Positions 1-7,918 of a DNA stretch of 64,000 bases are shown here, in pieces. The DNA comes from Siccirubricoccus phaeus (GTDB lineage: Bacteria > Pseudomonadota > Alphaproteobacteria > Acetobacterales > Acetobacteraceae). The DNA is taken from positions 124,001 through 188,000 of the forward strand of contig NZ_SRXO01000012.1 of the NCBI RefSeq assembly GCF_008360935.1, read 5' to 3'. The notes beneath the pieces are model-generated. The model did no database searches. It saw nothing but the letters and a program-made list of their open reading frames with translations, and had not been told where the DNA came from. Numbering within the stretch: position 1 is the stretch's first letter; each line of letters begins with the position of its first letter. The translations under genes and the position numbers were made by a program.

Positions 1-993
1 CTGGCGGCGGGGCTGGACCCCGAGGATGCCTTCCTGGCGGATTGCGTCGCCCGGCTGACGGACCGCCATGCCGAGGCGGTGGAGAGGCTGCGCGACCAGG
101 CCTGGCAGCAGATGCGGGAGGAGACGGAGCTGCTGGGCTTCCACGGCCAGACGATACTGCACCGCCCGCCGCCCGCCCGGGCCGGGGGGAATGCGGCGGG
201 GGGCGAGGCACGGGTGCCGGGGCGGACCTGGCAGGTGGGGGATGCGCTGGCGCTGGCGCAGCGCACCGGGCTTTCCGTCGCCTATGATTTCCGCAGCGCC
301 GATGTGGCGGCCGGCGGCCAGGGGGCGCCGCTGGTGCCGGTGGTGCATGCGGCGCTGGCGCGGTCCCTGCCGAAGCCCTTGGCGGTGCTGAATCTGGGGG
401 GTGTGGGCAACGTCACCTTCATCGGCGCGGCGGGGGAGCTGCTGGCCTTCGACACCGGGCCCGCCAACGGCCCGCTGGACGATTGGGCGCGGAAATCCAC
501 CGGCAGCGACTACGACAAGGATGGGAATCTGGCCCTGGCCGGGCAGGCGGATGGCGCCGTGCTGGGGCGGCTGATGGGCCACCCCTATCTGGCGGCGCCG
601 CCGCCCAAATCCCTGGACCGGCTGGATTTCGACCGGGCGCTGAAGGAGGCGGGGGCGGGAGAGCTCTCCCCCCAGGACGGGGCGGCGACGCTGGTGGCGT
701 TCTCGGCTGTCTGCGTGGCGGCGGCGGCGCGGCATTTCCCGGCTGCGCCGCTGCACTGGCTGGTCTGCGGCGGCGGCCGGCGCAACCCGGCGATGATGCG
801 AGCCCTGGCGGCGGCGCTGGAAGCGCCGGTGCGGCCGGTGGAAGTGGCGGGGTGGAACGGGGATGCGCTGGAGGCGCAGGCCTTCGGCGTGCTGGCGGCG
901 CGGGTGGCGCGTCGGCTGCCGCTGACCTTTCCAGGGACGACGGGGGCGCCTTACCCTCTGTCCGGGGGGCGTCTGCTGGGCCCGCTACTCTGA
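1..993 (+). CDS. anmK: anhydro-N-acetylmuramic acid kinase, 5' end cut by window
   Basis: AnmK phosphorylates 1,6-anhydro-MurNAc to MurNAc-6-phosphate in cytoplasmic cell-wall recycling. The frame is open from the first base, and 330 residues are visible. The family is usually about 370 residues, so roughly 40 N-terminal residues, including the first phosphate-binding loop, lie outside. Visible family motifs are GFHGQT near residue 46, LNLGGVGNVTF near 130, DTGPANGPLDDW near 150, and the sugar-kinase adenosine motif CGGGRRNP near 256. The stop TGA is at 991–993. Identification is firm; only the true start is unseen. Confidence 0.93.
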   Translation: MAAGLDPEDAFLADCVARLTDRHAEAVERLRDQAWQQMREETELLGFHGQTILHRPPPARAGGNAAGGEARVPGRTWQVGDALALAQRTGLSVAYDFRSADVAAGGQGAPLVPVVHAALARSLPKPLAVLNLGGVGNVTFIGAAGELLAFDTGPANGPLDDWARKSTGSDYDKDGNLALAGQADGAVLGRLMGHPYLAAPPPKSLDRLDFDRALKEAGAGELSPQDGAATLVAFSAVCVAAAARHFPAAPLHWLVCGGGRRNPAMMRALAAALEAPVRPVEVAGWNGDALEAQAFGVLAARVARRLPLTFPGTTGAPYPLSGGRLLGPLL

Positions 994-994
994 T

Positions 995-1090
995 CCCCGC
1001 GCAACCGCTGCGCGGTTCCGCGAGGGCCCGGAGTCGGCTCCGATCAGCGCTTCGGCACAGCCTACCGAGGCGAAGCCTAGGGCAGGACAC
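995..1090 (-). repeat. intergenic repeat family B, copy 1 (inverted)
   Basis: Read on the minus strand, this stretch matches the repeat at 18191–18310 over most of its length. The shared core is AGGCTGTGCCGAAGCGC, followed further on by CCGCGCAGCGG and GCGGGGATC. It holds two hairpin-forming segments, including one with arms GCGCAACCG/CGGTTGCGC-like around 1000–1018. It lies just after anmK and may act as a terminator. No coding potential is visible. Confidence 0.6.
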
Positions 1091-1137
1091 CGGCAGGCGA
1101 CAGGGTCCGAGAGGCGCGCATTTTGGGAGGACGTCCA

Positions 1138-1974
1138 ATGCCGATCATCGACGCACAGGTACATGTCTATGAGCGCAACCATCCGGGCCGGCCCTGGGTG
1201 GATGCGCTGGCCGGGCCGCCCGAGGTCACGGGCGACCAGATGGTGGCGGCGATGGACGAGGTGGGCGTGGATGGCGCGCTGCTCGTCTCCGTCCATTCCA
1301 TGTACCGCTACGATGCCAGCTATGCGGTGCAGGAACATGCGAAGCACCCGAAGCGCTTCGCCCTGATCAAGCCGGTGGACCCGCACGACCCTGGCGTGGC
1401 GGAGACCATCGCGGCCTGGAAGGCGCAGCCCGGCACGGTCGGCATCCGGGTGATGATGCGGCAGGATGTCTCGACCGACCCGGGTGATCCGGGCCTCGGC
1501 CGGGTGCTGGCGGCGGCGGCGCAGCACGGGCTGGCGCTGAACCTGCTGGCCTATGGCCGCCTGCCGCAGGTGCTGGAAATGGCGAAGCTGTACCCCGATA
1601 CGCAGATCGTCATCGACCATCTGGGCCTGCCGCAGCCCTTCCACCCGCCGGCGCCGGAGCAGCCCTGGGCCGCCCTGCCCGATCTGCTGGCGCTGGCCGC
1701 CTGCCCGAATGTGGCGGTGAAGATCACCGGCGCCGGCACCCTGGCGAAGACGCCCTACCCCTACCCGGATATCTGGCCGCAGCTGGCGCGGATCTTCGAG
1801 GCCTTCGGCCTGGAACGCTGCTGCTGGGGCACCGACTGGACCCGCGCCGTGGCGCTGCTGACCTATCGCCAGGGCGTGGACGCCTTCCGCCTGAACGAGC
1901 GCCTGTCGGAGAGCGACAAGGCCATGCTGATGGGCGGCGCGGTATCCCGCGTGTATGGCTGGTCGCCGGGCTGA
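1138..1974 (+). CDS. amidohydrolase family protein (amidohydrolase_2, metal-dependent hydrolase)
   Basis: A 278-residue TIM-barrel hydrolase of the Amidohydrolase_2 family, which contains 2-pyrone-4,6-dicarboxylate lactonase and fluorolactonase-type enzymes. Visible features are the N-terminal metal-site motif D5-x-Q-x-H9, the barrel histidine in IDHLG (H161) and the C-terminal acid in GTDWTR (D233). ATG at 1138 is preferred because GGAGG lies 7 nt upstream (1126–1130). An in-frame TTG at 1123 would overlap that ribosome site. The gene stands alone between anmK and the convergent aap operon, so context gives no substrate. Confidence 0.85.
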   Translation: MPIIDAQVHVYERNHPGRPWVDALAGPPEVTGDQMVAAMDEVGVDGALLVSVHSMYRYDASYAVQEHAKHPKRFALIKPVDPHDPGVAETIAAWKAQPGTVGIRVMMRQDVSTDPGDPGLGRVLAAAAQHGLALNLLAYGRLPQVLEMAKLYPDTQIVIDHLGLPQPFHPPAPEQPWAALPDLLALAACPNVAVKITGAGTLAKTPYPYPDIWPQLARIFEAFGLERCCWGTDWTRAVALLTYRQGVDAFRLNERLSESDKAMLMGGAVSRVYGWSPG

Positions 1975-2034
1975 GACCCCAGCCGGGGGCGGCGGGGTCC
2001 CCTCTCCCGGGTCACCCGCCGCGTTCCGGCGCCG

Positions 2035-2100
2035 CCCGTTGCCCTGGCGCGGCTTTGCCGCGACAGGCTGGGCGAGGCGCCGCTCGCCCGGCGAATCCGG
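2035..2100 (+). repeat. intergenic repeat family B, copy 2
   Basis: Positions 2035–2062 are identical over 28 nt to 18204–18231. This core contains the hairpin CGCGGC-TTT-GCCGCG. The following AGGCTG segment diverges from the other copies. The repeat merges into the hairpin triplet at 2104–2216, in the convergent gap between the amidohydrolase and aapP. Confidence 0.65.
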
Positions 2101-2103
2101 GGT

Positions 2104-2216
2104 CCCCATGGCGTTGCGCAGCGACGTCATGGGGATAAGGCGTCCCCGCGGCGCCGCGCAGCGGCGTCGTGGGGGTAAAGGGCCCCCCCATGGCGTTGCG
2201 CAGCAACGTCATGGGG
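2104..2216. repeat. three tandem 31-nt hairpins between convergent genes
   Basis: Three similar palindromic units lie at 2104–2134, 2144–2174 and 2186–2216, spaced 40 and 42 nt apart. Each begins CCCC(A/G)(T/C)GG and ends in a matching GGGG arm around a GCGCAGC centre. Units 1 and 3 differ by a single base change in the arm and loop. The position, 8 nt from the aapP stop and downstream of the amidohydrolase, suits a bidirectional terminator or RNA-stabilising array. Confidence 0.6.
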
Positions 2217-2223
2217 AATGGAA

Positions 2224-3009
2224 TCAGTGGCCCCGCAGGATCTGGCTGAGGAACAGCTTCAACCGGTCGGTCTGCGGCGTTTCGAAGACCTGCGTCGGCG
2301 TGCCCATCTCGACGATCTCGCCGCGGTCCATGAACACCACGCGGTCCGCGACCTGCCGGGCGAAGCCCATCTCATGCGTCACGCAGATCATGGTCATGCC
2401 GGTCTCCGCCAGGCTGACTATGGTTTCCAGCACTTCCTTGATCATCTCCGGGTCGAGCGCCGAGGTCGGCTCGTCGAACAGCATGATCTTCGGCTTCATG
2501 CAGAGCGCGCGGGCGATGGCGACGCGCTGCTGCTGCCCGCCGGAAAGCTGGCCGGGGTATTTCTTCGCCTGTTCCGGGATGCGCACCCGGGTCAGGTATT
2601 CCATCGCCAGCTCTTCCGCTTCCTTCTTCGGCATCCGGCGCACCCAGATCGGCGCCAGGGTGCAATTCTCCAGGATGGTGAGGTGCGGGAAGAGGTTGAA
2701 GCTCTGGAACACCATGCCGACCTCGCGGCGGATGTCGTCCAGCGCCTTGATGTCGTCCGAAAGCTCGATTCCGTTGACCAGGATGCGGCCCTCCTGGTGG
2801 GTCTCCAGCCGGTTGATGCAGCGGATGAGCGTGGATTTGCCGGAGCCGGAGGGGCCGCAGATCACCACCCGCTCGCCGAGGGCGACGTTCAGCGACACGT
2901 CGCGCAGCACATGCAGGGCGCCGTACCACTTGTTCACCTTGTCCAGCACGATGGCCGGCGGGGCATCGGTGCGGGCGGCGGAGGCGACGTGTTCCAGGGT
3001 CTCGCTCAT
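2224..3009 (-). CDS. aapP: general amino-acid ABC transporter, ATP-binding protein AapP
   Basis: The ATPase of a polar amino-acid importer, 261 residues. Walker [10 protein letters not shown] is at 52–60, the Q-loop glutamine is near 102, the signature LSGGQQQR at 155–162, Walker B IMLFDE at 175–180 and the switch histidine at 212. ATG 3009 is preferred, with GGTGAT just upstream; a GTG at 3054 would add 15 residues with no better ribosome site. It is the last gene of the aapJ-Q-M-P operon and would dimerise beneath the AapQ/AapM permeases. Confidence 0.93.
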   Translation of the reverse strand: MSETLEHVASAARTDAPPAIVLDKVNKWYGALHVLRDVSLNVALGERVVICGPSGSGKSTLIRCINRLETHQEGRILVNGIELSDDIKALDDIRREVGMVFQSFNLFPHLTILENCTLAPIWVRRMPKKEAEELAMEYLTRVRIPEQAKKYPGQLSGGQQQRVAIARALCMKPKIMLFDEPTSALDPEMIKEVLETIVSLAETGMTMICVTHEMGFARQVADRVVFMDRGEIVEMGTPTQVFETPQTDRLKLFLSQILRGH

Positions 3010-3168
3010 GGGATCACCCGCGATGCTTGGATGAGTGGTCGGAGACAACGGCACGGGGCAGCGCCCCGTGCTGAGCGCGCTTCTGCACGTCGCGCCTCCC
3101 GCCGTAAGGCGCGCCCGGAAGCGAGACGGCGCTTGGCGGAGCCGGCGCCCGGCGATCGAGGGGAGACC

Positions 3169-4299
3169 TCATCTCCGGCGGTGGCGGTTGAGTTCCGCCT
3201 CCAGCCCCTGGCTGTATTTGCTCATCGCGAAGCAGAAGACGAAGTAGATGGCGCCGACGGTGATGTAGACCTCGATGCCGAAGCCCTGCCAGGCAGGCTC
3301 GATGATCGCCGTCTTGCCGGCCGTCAGCAGGTCGAAGATGCCGATGATGAGCACCAGCGAGGTGTCCTTGAAGAAGCCGATGAAGGTGTTCACCAGCGGC
3401 GGGATCACCAGGCGCAGCGCCTGCGGCAAGATGATGAAGCCGGTCTTCTGCCAGTAATTCAGCCCCAGCGCGTCGGCGGCCTCGTACTGCCCCTTGGGCA
3501 GGGCCTGCAACCCGCCGCGCACCACCTCCGCCAGATAGGCGCCGGCGAAGAGGATGATGGCGATCTGCGCGCGCAGCAGCTTGTCGATGTTCATGCCCTC
3601 CGGCAGGAAGAGCGGGAACATCACGCTGGCCATGAAGAGCAGCGAGATCAGCGGCACGCCGCGGATCAGCTCCACATACAGCACGCAGATCGCCTTGATG
3701 GCCGGCAGCTTGGAGCGCCGGCCGAGCGCCACCAGGATCGCCAGCGGGAAGGCGAAGGCGAGGCCGAAGGTGGCGAGGATGAGGGTGATGACGAGGCCGC
3801 CCCAGCGCTCCTGCGGCACATAGGGCAGGCCGAGCACGCCGCCCCACATCAGCACGCCGATCACCGCCAGCACCCCGGCCCAAAGGAAGGCGAGCCCCGA
3901 TCGCCAGAAGCGCCGCATGGCGGAGACGATGTAGAGCCCGATGAAGAGCAGGATGCAGAGGGCCGGGCGCCAGTGCTCCTCATAGGGGTAGGTGCCGAAC
4001 AGGATGAAGCGGTGCTTCTCCGTCACCACCGCCCAGCAGGCGCCGATGCCCTTCATGTCCCGGCAGGCCTGGGTCTGGCTGTTGGGCACCGACCAGACGG
4101 CGTTGATGATCCCCCATTCGACGAAGCCCACCACCCAGCGGAGGATGAGATAGGCCAGCGCCAGGGTGACGAGGGTGGAGAGCCAGCCGGAGAAGAGGTT
4201 GGCCCGCACCCAGGCCAGCAGCCCGATCTGGCTGGCGGGCGGGGTGCGCGGCGCGGCTTCCGGCGCGGCGGTGGCGGCGTTCAGCGTGATGTCGCTCAT
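3169..4299 (-). CDS. aapM: amino-acid ABC transporter permease AapM
   Basis: Inner-membrane permease subunit, 376 residues. It shows the long periplasmic insertion between early transmembrane helices that is typical of Aap/Bzt-type permeases. A HisM-type EAA loop reads EVVRGGLQALPKGQYEAA near residues 265–282. Several hydrophobic segments follow, and the C-terminus is short and basic. It pairs with AapQ to form the translocation pore. A repeat array (4337–4442) separates it from aapQ. Confidence 0.92.
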   Translation of the reverse strand: MSDITLNAATAAPEAAPRTPPASQIGLLAWVRANLFSGWLSTLVTLALAYLILRWVVGFVEWGIINAVWSVPNSQTQACRDMKGIGACWAVVTEKHRFILFGTYPYEEHWRPALCILLFIGLYIVSAMRRFWRSGLAFLWAGVLAVIGVLMWGGVLGLPYVPQERWGGLVITLILATFGLAFAFPLAILVALGRRSKLPAIKAICVLYVELIRGVPLISLLFMASVMFPLFLPEGMNIDKLLRAQIAIILFAGAYLAEVVRGGLQALPKGQYEAADALGLNYWQKTGFIILPQALRLVIPPLVNTFIGFFKDTSLVLIIGIFDLLTAGKTAIIEPAWQGFGIEVYITVGAIYFVFCFAMSKYSQGLEAELNRHRRR

Positions 4300-4336
4300 C
4301 GGCTCAGCGCTCCACCAGGGTGGGGTTCGCGGCGTA

Positions 4337-4442
4337 GCTGGCCCTCGGGCCAGCGAAGCGGGAGGCAGCGATGCTGGCCCTCGGGCCAGCGAAGCGGAAG
4401 GCAGCGGCGCCGGCCGCGGCGCCGGCGAAGCGGAAGGGGCAC
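4337..4442. repeat. tandem hairpin array between aapQ and aapM
   Basis: Two nearly identical 34-nt units at 4337–4370 and 4373–4406 each contain a perfect GCTGGCCC-TC-GGGCCAGC hairpin followed by GAAGCGG. A third, diverged unit (4407–4442) keeps GGCGAAGCGGAAG but swaps the hairpin for a GGCGCC-rich one. The block occupies most of the 159-nt gap within the operon. The last codons of aapQ (…LVER, stop) appear duplicated on the far side, just before aapM (near 4302–4319). Confidence 0.7.
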
Positions 4443-4458
4443 GTGGCGCGCATGGCCG

Positions 4459-5661
4459 TTACCTCTCCACCAGCGCGATGCGCGCATTGTACCAGTTCAT
4501 GAACAGCGAAATGGACAGGCTGATGCTGAGATAGACCAGCATGATGATGGCGATACCCTCGATCGCCTGCCCGGTCTGGTTCAGCGTGGTGTTGGCGATG
4601 GAGACGATGTCCTGGTAGCCGATCGCCACCGCCAGCGAGCTGTTCTTGGTGATGTTGAGGTACTGGCTGGTCATCGGCGGCACGATGACGCGCAGCGCCT
4701 GGGGCAGCACGATCTGCCGCAACACCTGCCCGGCATGCAGGCCGAGCGCCTGCGCCGCCTCCCACTGCCCCTGCGGCACCGCCAGGATGCCGGCGCGGAC
4801 GATCTCCGCAATGAAGCCGGCGGTGTACAAGACGAGGCCCAGCAGCAGCGCGAAATACTCCGGCGAGACGGTGAGGCCGCCGCGGAAATTGAAACCGCGC
4901 AGCTCCGGCCAGTCCACCGCCCAGGGCGCCCCGGCGGCCCACCAGACGGCGATGGGCAGCGCCAGCATCAGGCCCAGCGCGACCGGCCATACCTTGCGCG
5001 GCTGCCCGTCCTGCATCTGCTGCGCCACCGCAGCGCGGCGGTAGAGCCAGGTGAAGAGCGTGCCGACCAGGAAGGTGAGCAGCGCATAGCTGTGCGCGTC
5101 CTGCCACTCGATCCAGGGCAGCTTCAGCCCGCGATTGGACAGGTACACCCCCGCCGCCGGGTGGATCGCCTGGCGCGGCCCCGGCAGCCCCTGCAGGATG
5201 GCGTACCAGAACAGCAATTGCAGCAGCAGCGGCAGGTCGCGGATCACCTCCACATACACCGCCGCCAGCTTCGCCAGCAGCCAGTTGCGGGAGAGCCGGG
5301 CGATGCCGATCAGCGTGCCGAGGATGGTCGCCAGCAGGATGCCGATGACGGCGACCTTCAGCGTGTTGAGGAAGCCGACCAGCAGGGCGCGGAAATAGGT
5401 GTCGGTCGGGCTATAATCGATGACGTGCTCGGCAATGGGCAGCCCCGCTTCCCGCCCGAGGAAGCCGAAGCCGGTGGCGATGCGCCGGACTTCCAGGTTG
5501 TGGGCCGTGTTGGACCACAGCCACCAGACGATGAAGCCGATGATGCCGACGACCAGCGCCTGCCAGACGATGGCGCGCACCCTTTCGTCGGACCAGGAAA
5601 GGCGGATGGGCCGTTTCGGCGGGGCGCGCAGGCTGCGCGGGTCGATGGCGGCGTCGGACAT
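4459..5661 (-). CDS. aapQ: amino-acid ABC transporter permease AapQ
   Basis: Inner-membrane permease, 400 residues, first permease of the operon. The N-terminus is cytoplasmic and basic, followed by a hydrophobic helix near residues 28–48. A long insertion of AapQ/BztB type follows, and the EAA loop reads EIVRAGILAVPQGQWEAA in the C-terminal third. It should form a heterodimer with AapM and receive substrate from AapJ. It begins 71 nt after aapJ ends. Confidence 0.92.
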   Translation of the reverse strand: MSDAAIDPRSLRAPPKRPIRLSWSDERVRAIVWQALVVGIIGFIVWWLWSNTAHNLEVRRIATGFGFLGREAGLPIAEHVIDYSPTDTYFRALLVGFLNTLKVAVIGILLATILGTLIGIARLSRNWLLAKLAAVYVEVIRDLPLLLQLLFWYAILQGLPGPRQAIHPAAGVYLSNRGLKLPWIEWQDAHSYALLTFLVGTLFTWLYRRAAVAQQMQDGQPRKVWPVALGLMLALPIAVWWAAGAPWAVDWPELRGFNFRGGLTVSPEYFALLLGLVLYTAGFIAEIVRAGILAVPQGQWEAAQALGLHAGQVLRQIVLPQALRVIVPPMTSQYLNITKNSSLAVAIGYQDIVSIANTTLNQTGQAIEGIAIIMLVYLSISLSISLFMNWYNARIALVER

Positions 5662-5732
5662 AAGGCGGACCTCCTCGCCAGGCGGGGAAGGCGGCGGGCG
5701 GCGGGCTCAGCCCCGCCGGCCCGCCGGGGGCA

Positions 5733-6773
5733 TCAGCGGAAGGGCGGGGAGTATTGCAGCCCGCCCGTGGTCCACAGCGCATTCGGGCCGCGCTGGATGC
5801 CGATGGGCACCAGGTTGCGCTCGAAGACCTCGCCGTAATTGCCCACGGCCTTCAGCACGGCAACGCCCCAATTCTCCGGCAGGCCGAGCATCGGGCCGAG
5901 CCCGCCGGTCTTGCCCAGCATGCGCTGCACCTCCGGCCGCGGATCGTTCAGCATCTGGTCGACATTGCCCTGGGTGATGCCGAATTCCTCCGCCGAGAGC
6001 AGCAGGAAATGCACCCAGCGGGTGATGTCGGCGAAGCGGGCATCGCCCTGCCGCACCGTCAGCGCCAGCGGCTCCTTGCTGATCACCTCGGGCAGGATGA
6101 GGTGGTCCTCCGGCTTGCTCTGGGCGGCGCGCAGCGCGGCCAGGCCGGACACGTCGGTGGTGTAGGAGTCGCAGCGGCCGGCCAGATAGGCCGCAGTCAC
6201 CTCCGCCAGCGTCTCGATCACCACCGGGGTGAAGCGGACGCGGTTGGCGCGCGCCCATTCCGCCAGATTCTGCTCGGTGGTGGTGCCGGGCTGCACGCAG
6301 ATGGTGGCGCCGTCCAGCTCCTTTGCCGCCTTCACCCCGGCGCTCGCCCGCACGATGAAGCCTTGGCCGTCGTAGAAGTTCGTCGCGGCGAAGTCGAGCC
6401 CGAGCGAAGTGTCGCGGGACAGCGTCCAGGTGGTGTTGCGGGAGAGCACATCCACCTCGCCCGATTGCAGCGCGGTGAAGCGGACCTGCGGCGTGGTGGG
6501 CACGAACCGCACCTTGGTCGCGTCGCCGAAGATGGCGGCGGCGACGGCGCGGCAGTAATCCACGTCGAATCCCCGCCAATTGCCCTGGCTGTCCGGTTGG
6601 GCGAAGCCGGCCAATCCGGTATTCACACCGCAGATCAGGTGGCCGCGGCCGCGGACGGCGTCCAGCGTATTGGCCGGCGCCTGCTGGGCGCGGGCGGCCA
6701 GCGGCATCGCCAGGCCAAGGGCCAGCGCCGCCGCGCCCAAGGCGCGCAGGATGGAAAGCCCGAAGGGCTGCAT
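5733..6773 (-). CDS. aapJ: amino-acid ABC transporter periplasmic binding protein AapJ
   Basis: Periplasmic binding protein of 346 residues, within the usual AapJ length. ATG 6773 has GGGAGA 7 nt upstream and begins a clear signal peptide ending near ARA-QQAPAN. The mature part starts with the SBP_bac_3 pattern RGHLICGVN, followed by GFDVDYCRAVAAAIFGD and later LSRNTTWT. It is the first gene of the aap operon. The 390-nt region upstream presumably holds the operon promoter. Confidence 0.94.
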   Translation of the reverse strand: MQPFGLSILRALGAAALALGLAMPLAARAQQAPANTLDAVRGRGHLICGVNTGLAGFAQPDSQGNWRGFDVDYCRAVAAAIFGDATKVRFVPTTPQVRFTALQSGEVDVLSRNTTWTLSRDTSLGLDFAATNFYDGQGFIVRASAGVKAAKELDGATICVQPGTTTEQNLAEWARANRVRFTPVVIETLAEVTAAYLAGRCDSYTTDVSGLAALRAAQSKPEDHLILPEVISKEPLALTVRQGDARFADITRWVHFLLLSAEEFGITQGNVDQMLNDPRPEVQRMLGKTGGLGPMLGLPENWGVAVLKAVGNYGEVFERNLVPIGIQRGPNALWTTGGLQYSPPFR

Positions 6774-7087
6774 CAGGTCAGTCTCCCTGTTCACCGCCCC
6801 GCGGGGCGGCGTCCCTGTTCCCGTTCTCAGCAAATGCTGCGCCAGCAAGGGGGAAGCGATCAACGAAGATCGCCCCGCGCCCTTGCCGAAGCCCGCCTTG
6901 CCGGGGCCGCGATAGCAGAGCGGCCTCTGGTTGCGAAGTTGTATCGGTTCCGGCTGCGCGCGGCATGGGCGGCGGCTGCCCAAAGCTTCGCCTTGCCGGG
7001 GCGGCAGACCGCCGATCGGCAGGTCGAACCCGTGGGGCCAAAACTCACACCGGGGTCCGGGGCCCAGGTCCTGGCCCCGGTGGGGGT
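6774..7087. other. upstream region of aapJ; no gene
   Basis: This non-coding stretch should contain the aap operon promoter, but I see no convincing -35/-10 pair in the GC-rich sequence. Positions 7041–7062 begin another repeat module, AAACTCACACCGGGGTCCGG. Nearly the same sequence recurs at 41008–41028, upstream of the yjbH-like gene. Confidence 0.5.
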
Positions 7088-7126
7088 TCGGGGGCAAAGC
7101 CCCCGATCTATCTTTTTGTCTTTCTT
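7088..7126 (+). terminator. rho-independent terminator-like hairpin with T tract
   Basis: A perfect stem TCGGGGGC-AAA-GCCCCCGA (7088–7106) is followed by a T-rich run (7107–7126). The T tract is on the plus strand, yet the genes on both sides are on the minus strand. It would therefore stop antisense transcription entering the kinase-like gene, or it belongs to the repeat module that starts at 7041. Confidence 0.55.
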
Positions 7127-7163
7127 GATGATTCCTAAGTTAACGCCTATGGGGGCGCGCCCC

Positions 7164-7784
7164 CTACGGCACGGCAAGCGGGAAGCTCAGCCGCCAGCCA
7201 TCCTCCACCGCCTCCGCCTCTCCGCCGGCCGCCCGGACCAGCGCCGTCAGCCGTTGCAGGGCGGGCGGGGCAAGGCCCAGGGGCAGGGAAAGACGCAATT
7301 CCGTCGCCCCGGGCAGCGCCACCACCTCCAGCCCCAGCCCGGCGCCGGGCGGCAGGGCCTCCGCCACCTCCACCGCCAGGGTCAGCAACGCCTCCTCCAG
7401 CGCCGTCCGGTCCAGCGGCAGGGGCGCATCCTCCGCCTCCAGCGCCAGGCGCAGCGCGCCGGGGGCGGGCAGCAGCAGCAGCAGCAACGGGCGCAGCGCC
7501 TCCACCAGCTCGGTCAGGCGCAGCGTCACCGGCTCCGCCTCCACCGGGCGGCGCAGCAGGGACAGCATGGCCCGGGTCGTCGTCTCGAAGCGCTTCGCCG
7601 CTTCCTGGATCCGGCCGAGCTGGCGCTGCGGCGCGCCTTCCGCCGCACTGCGCTTCAGCATCTCCAGATTGGCGAAGACGACGGTGAGGAGGTTGTTCAC
7701 CTCATGCTGCACCGGCCGGGCGAGGGTGCCCAGCGTTGCCAGCCGCGCCGCCCGGCGCTTCGTCGCGGCCCCGTCCTGCGCCAT
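7164..7784 (-). CDS. degenerate histidine-kinase-like protein (HisKA phosphoacceptor, decayed ATPase)
   Basis: A 206-residue cytoplasmic protein with no sensor, HAMP or membrane segment. Residues 15–60 match a hybrid-kinase dimerisation helix with phosphoacceptor H27 in QHEVNNLLTVVFANLEML. The C-terminal half resembles an HATPase_c domain. However, the N-box position reads LEEALLTLAVEVAEAL, where kinases have an Asn-containing NARDAM-like segment, and no DxGxG G1 box is visible. It may act as a phosphotransfer protein like ChpT or as a scaffold rather than a kinase. No response regulator is adjacent. AAGGA lies 6 nt before the ATG. Confidence 0.65.
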   Translation of the reverse strand: MAQDGAATKRRAARLATLGTLARPVQHEVNNLLTVVFANLEMLKRSAAEGAPQRQLGRIQEAAKRFETTTRAMLSLLRRPVEAEPVTLRLTELVEALRPLLLLLLPAPGALRLALEAEDAPLPLDRTALEEALLTLAVEVAEALPPGAGLGLEVVALPGATELRLSLPLGLAPPALQRLTALVRAAGGEAEAVEDGWRLSFPLAVP

Positions 7785-7918
7785 GGCCGATCCTTGTCCT
7801 GCTCATCCCGCCATGTCCCTAACGCGGTCCGCGGCGGTTGGCACCCCCGCATTTGGCGAATTGCGCGCCTGACCTTCGCGCCGGACGACGTGGTGAGATG
7901 ATACTGTTCCAGATCGGA

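Noticed and set aside
2218-5838. A 1206-codon plus-strand open frame opposite the aap operon
   Set aside because: It is antisense to three clear transporter genes, has a composition rich in Arg/His/Asp/Gln typical of reverse frames of GC-rich genes, and shows no family motif. Similar long antisense frames elsewhere were rejected for the same reason.
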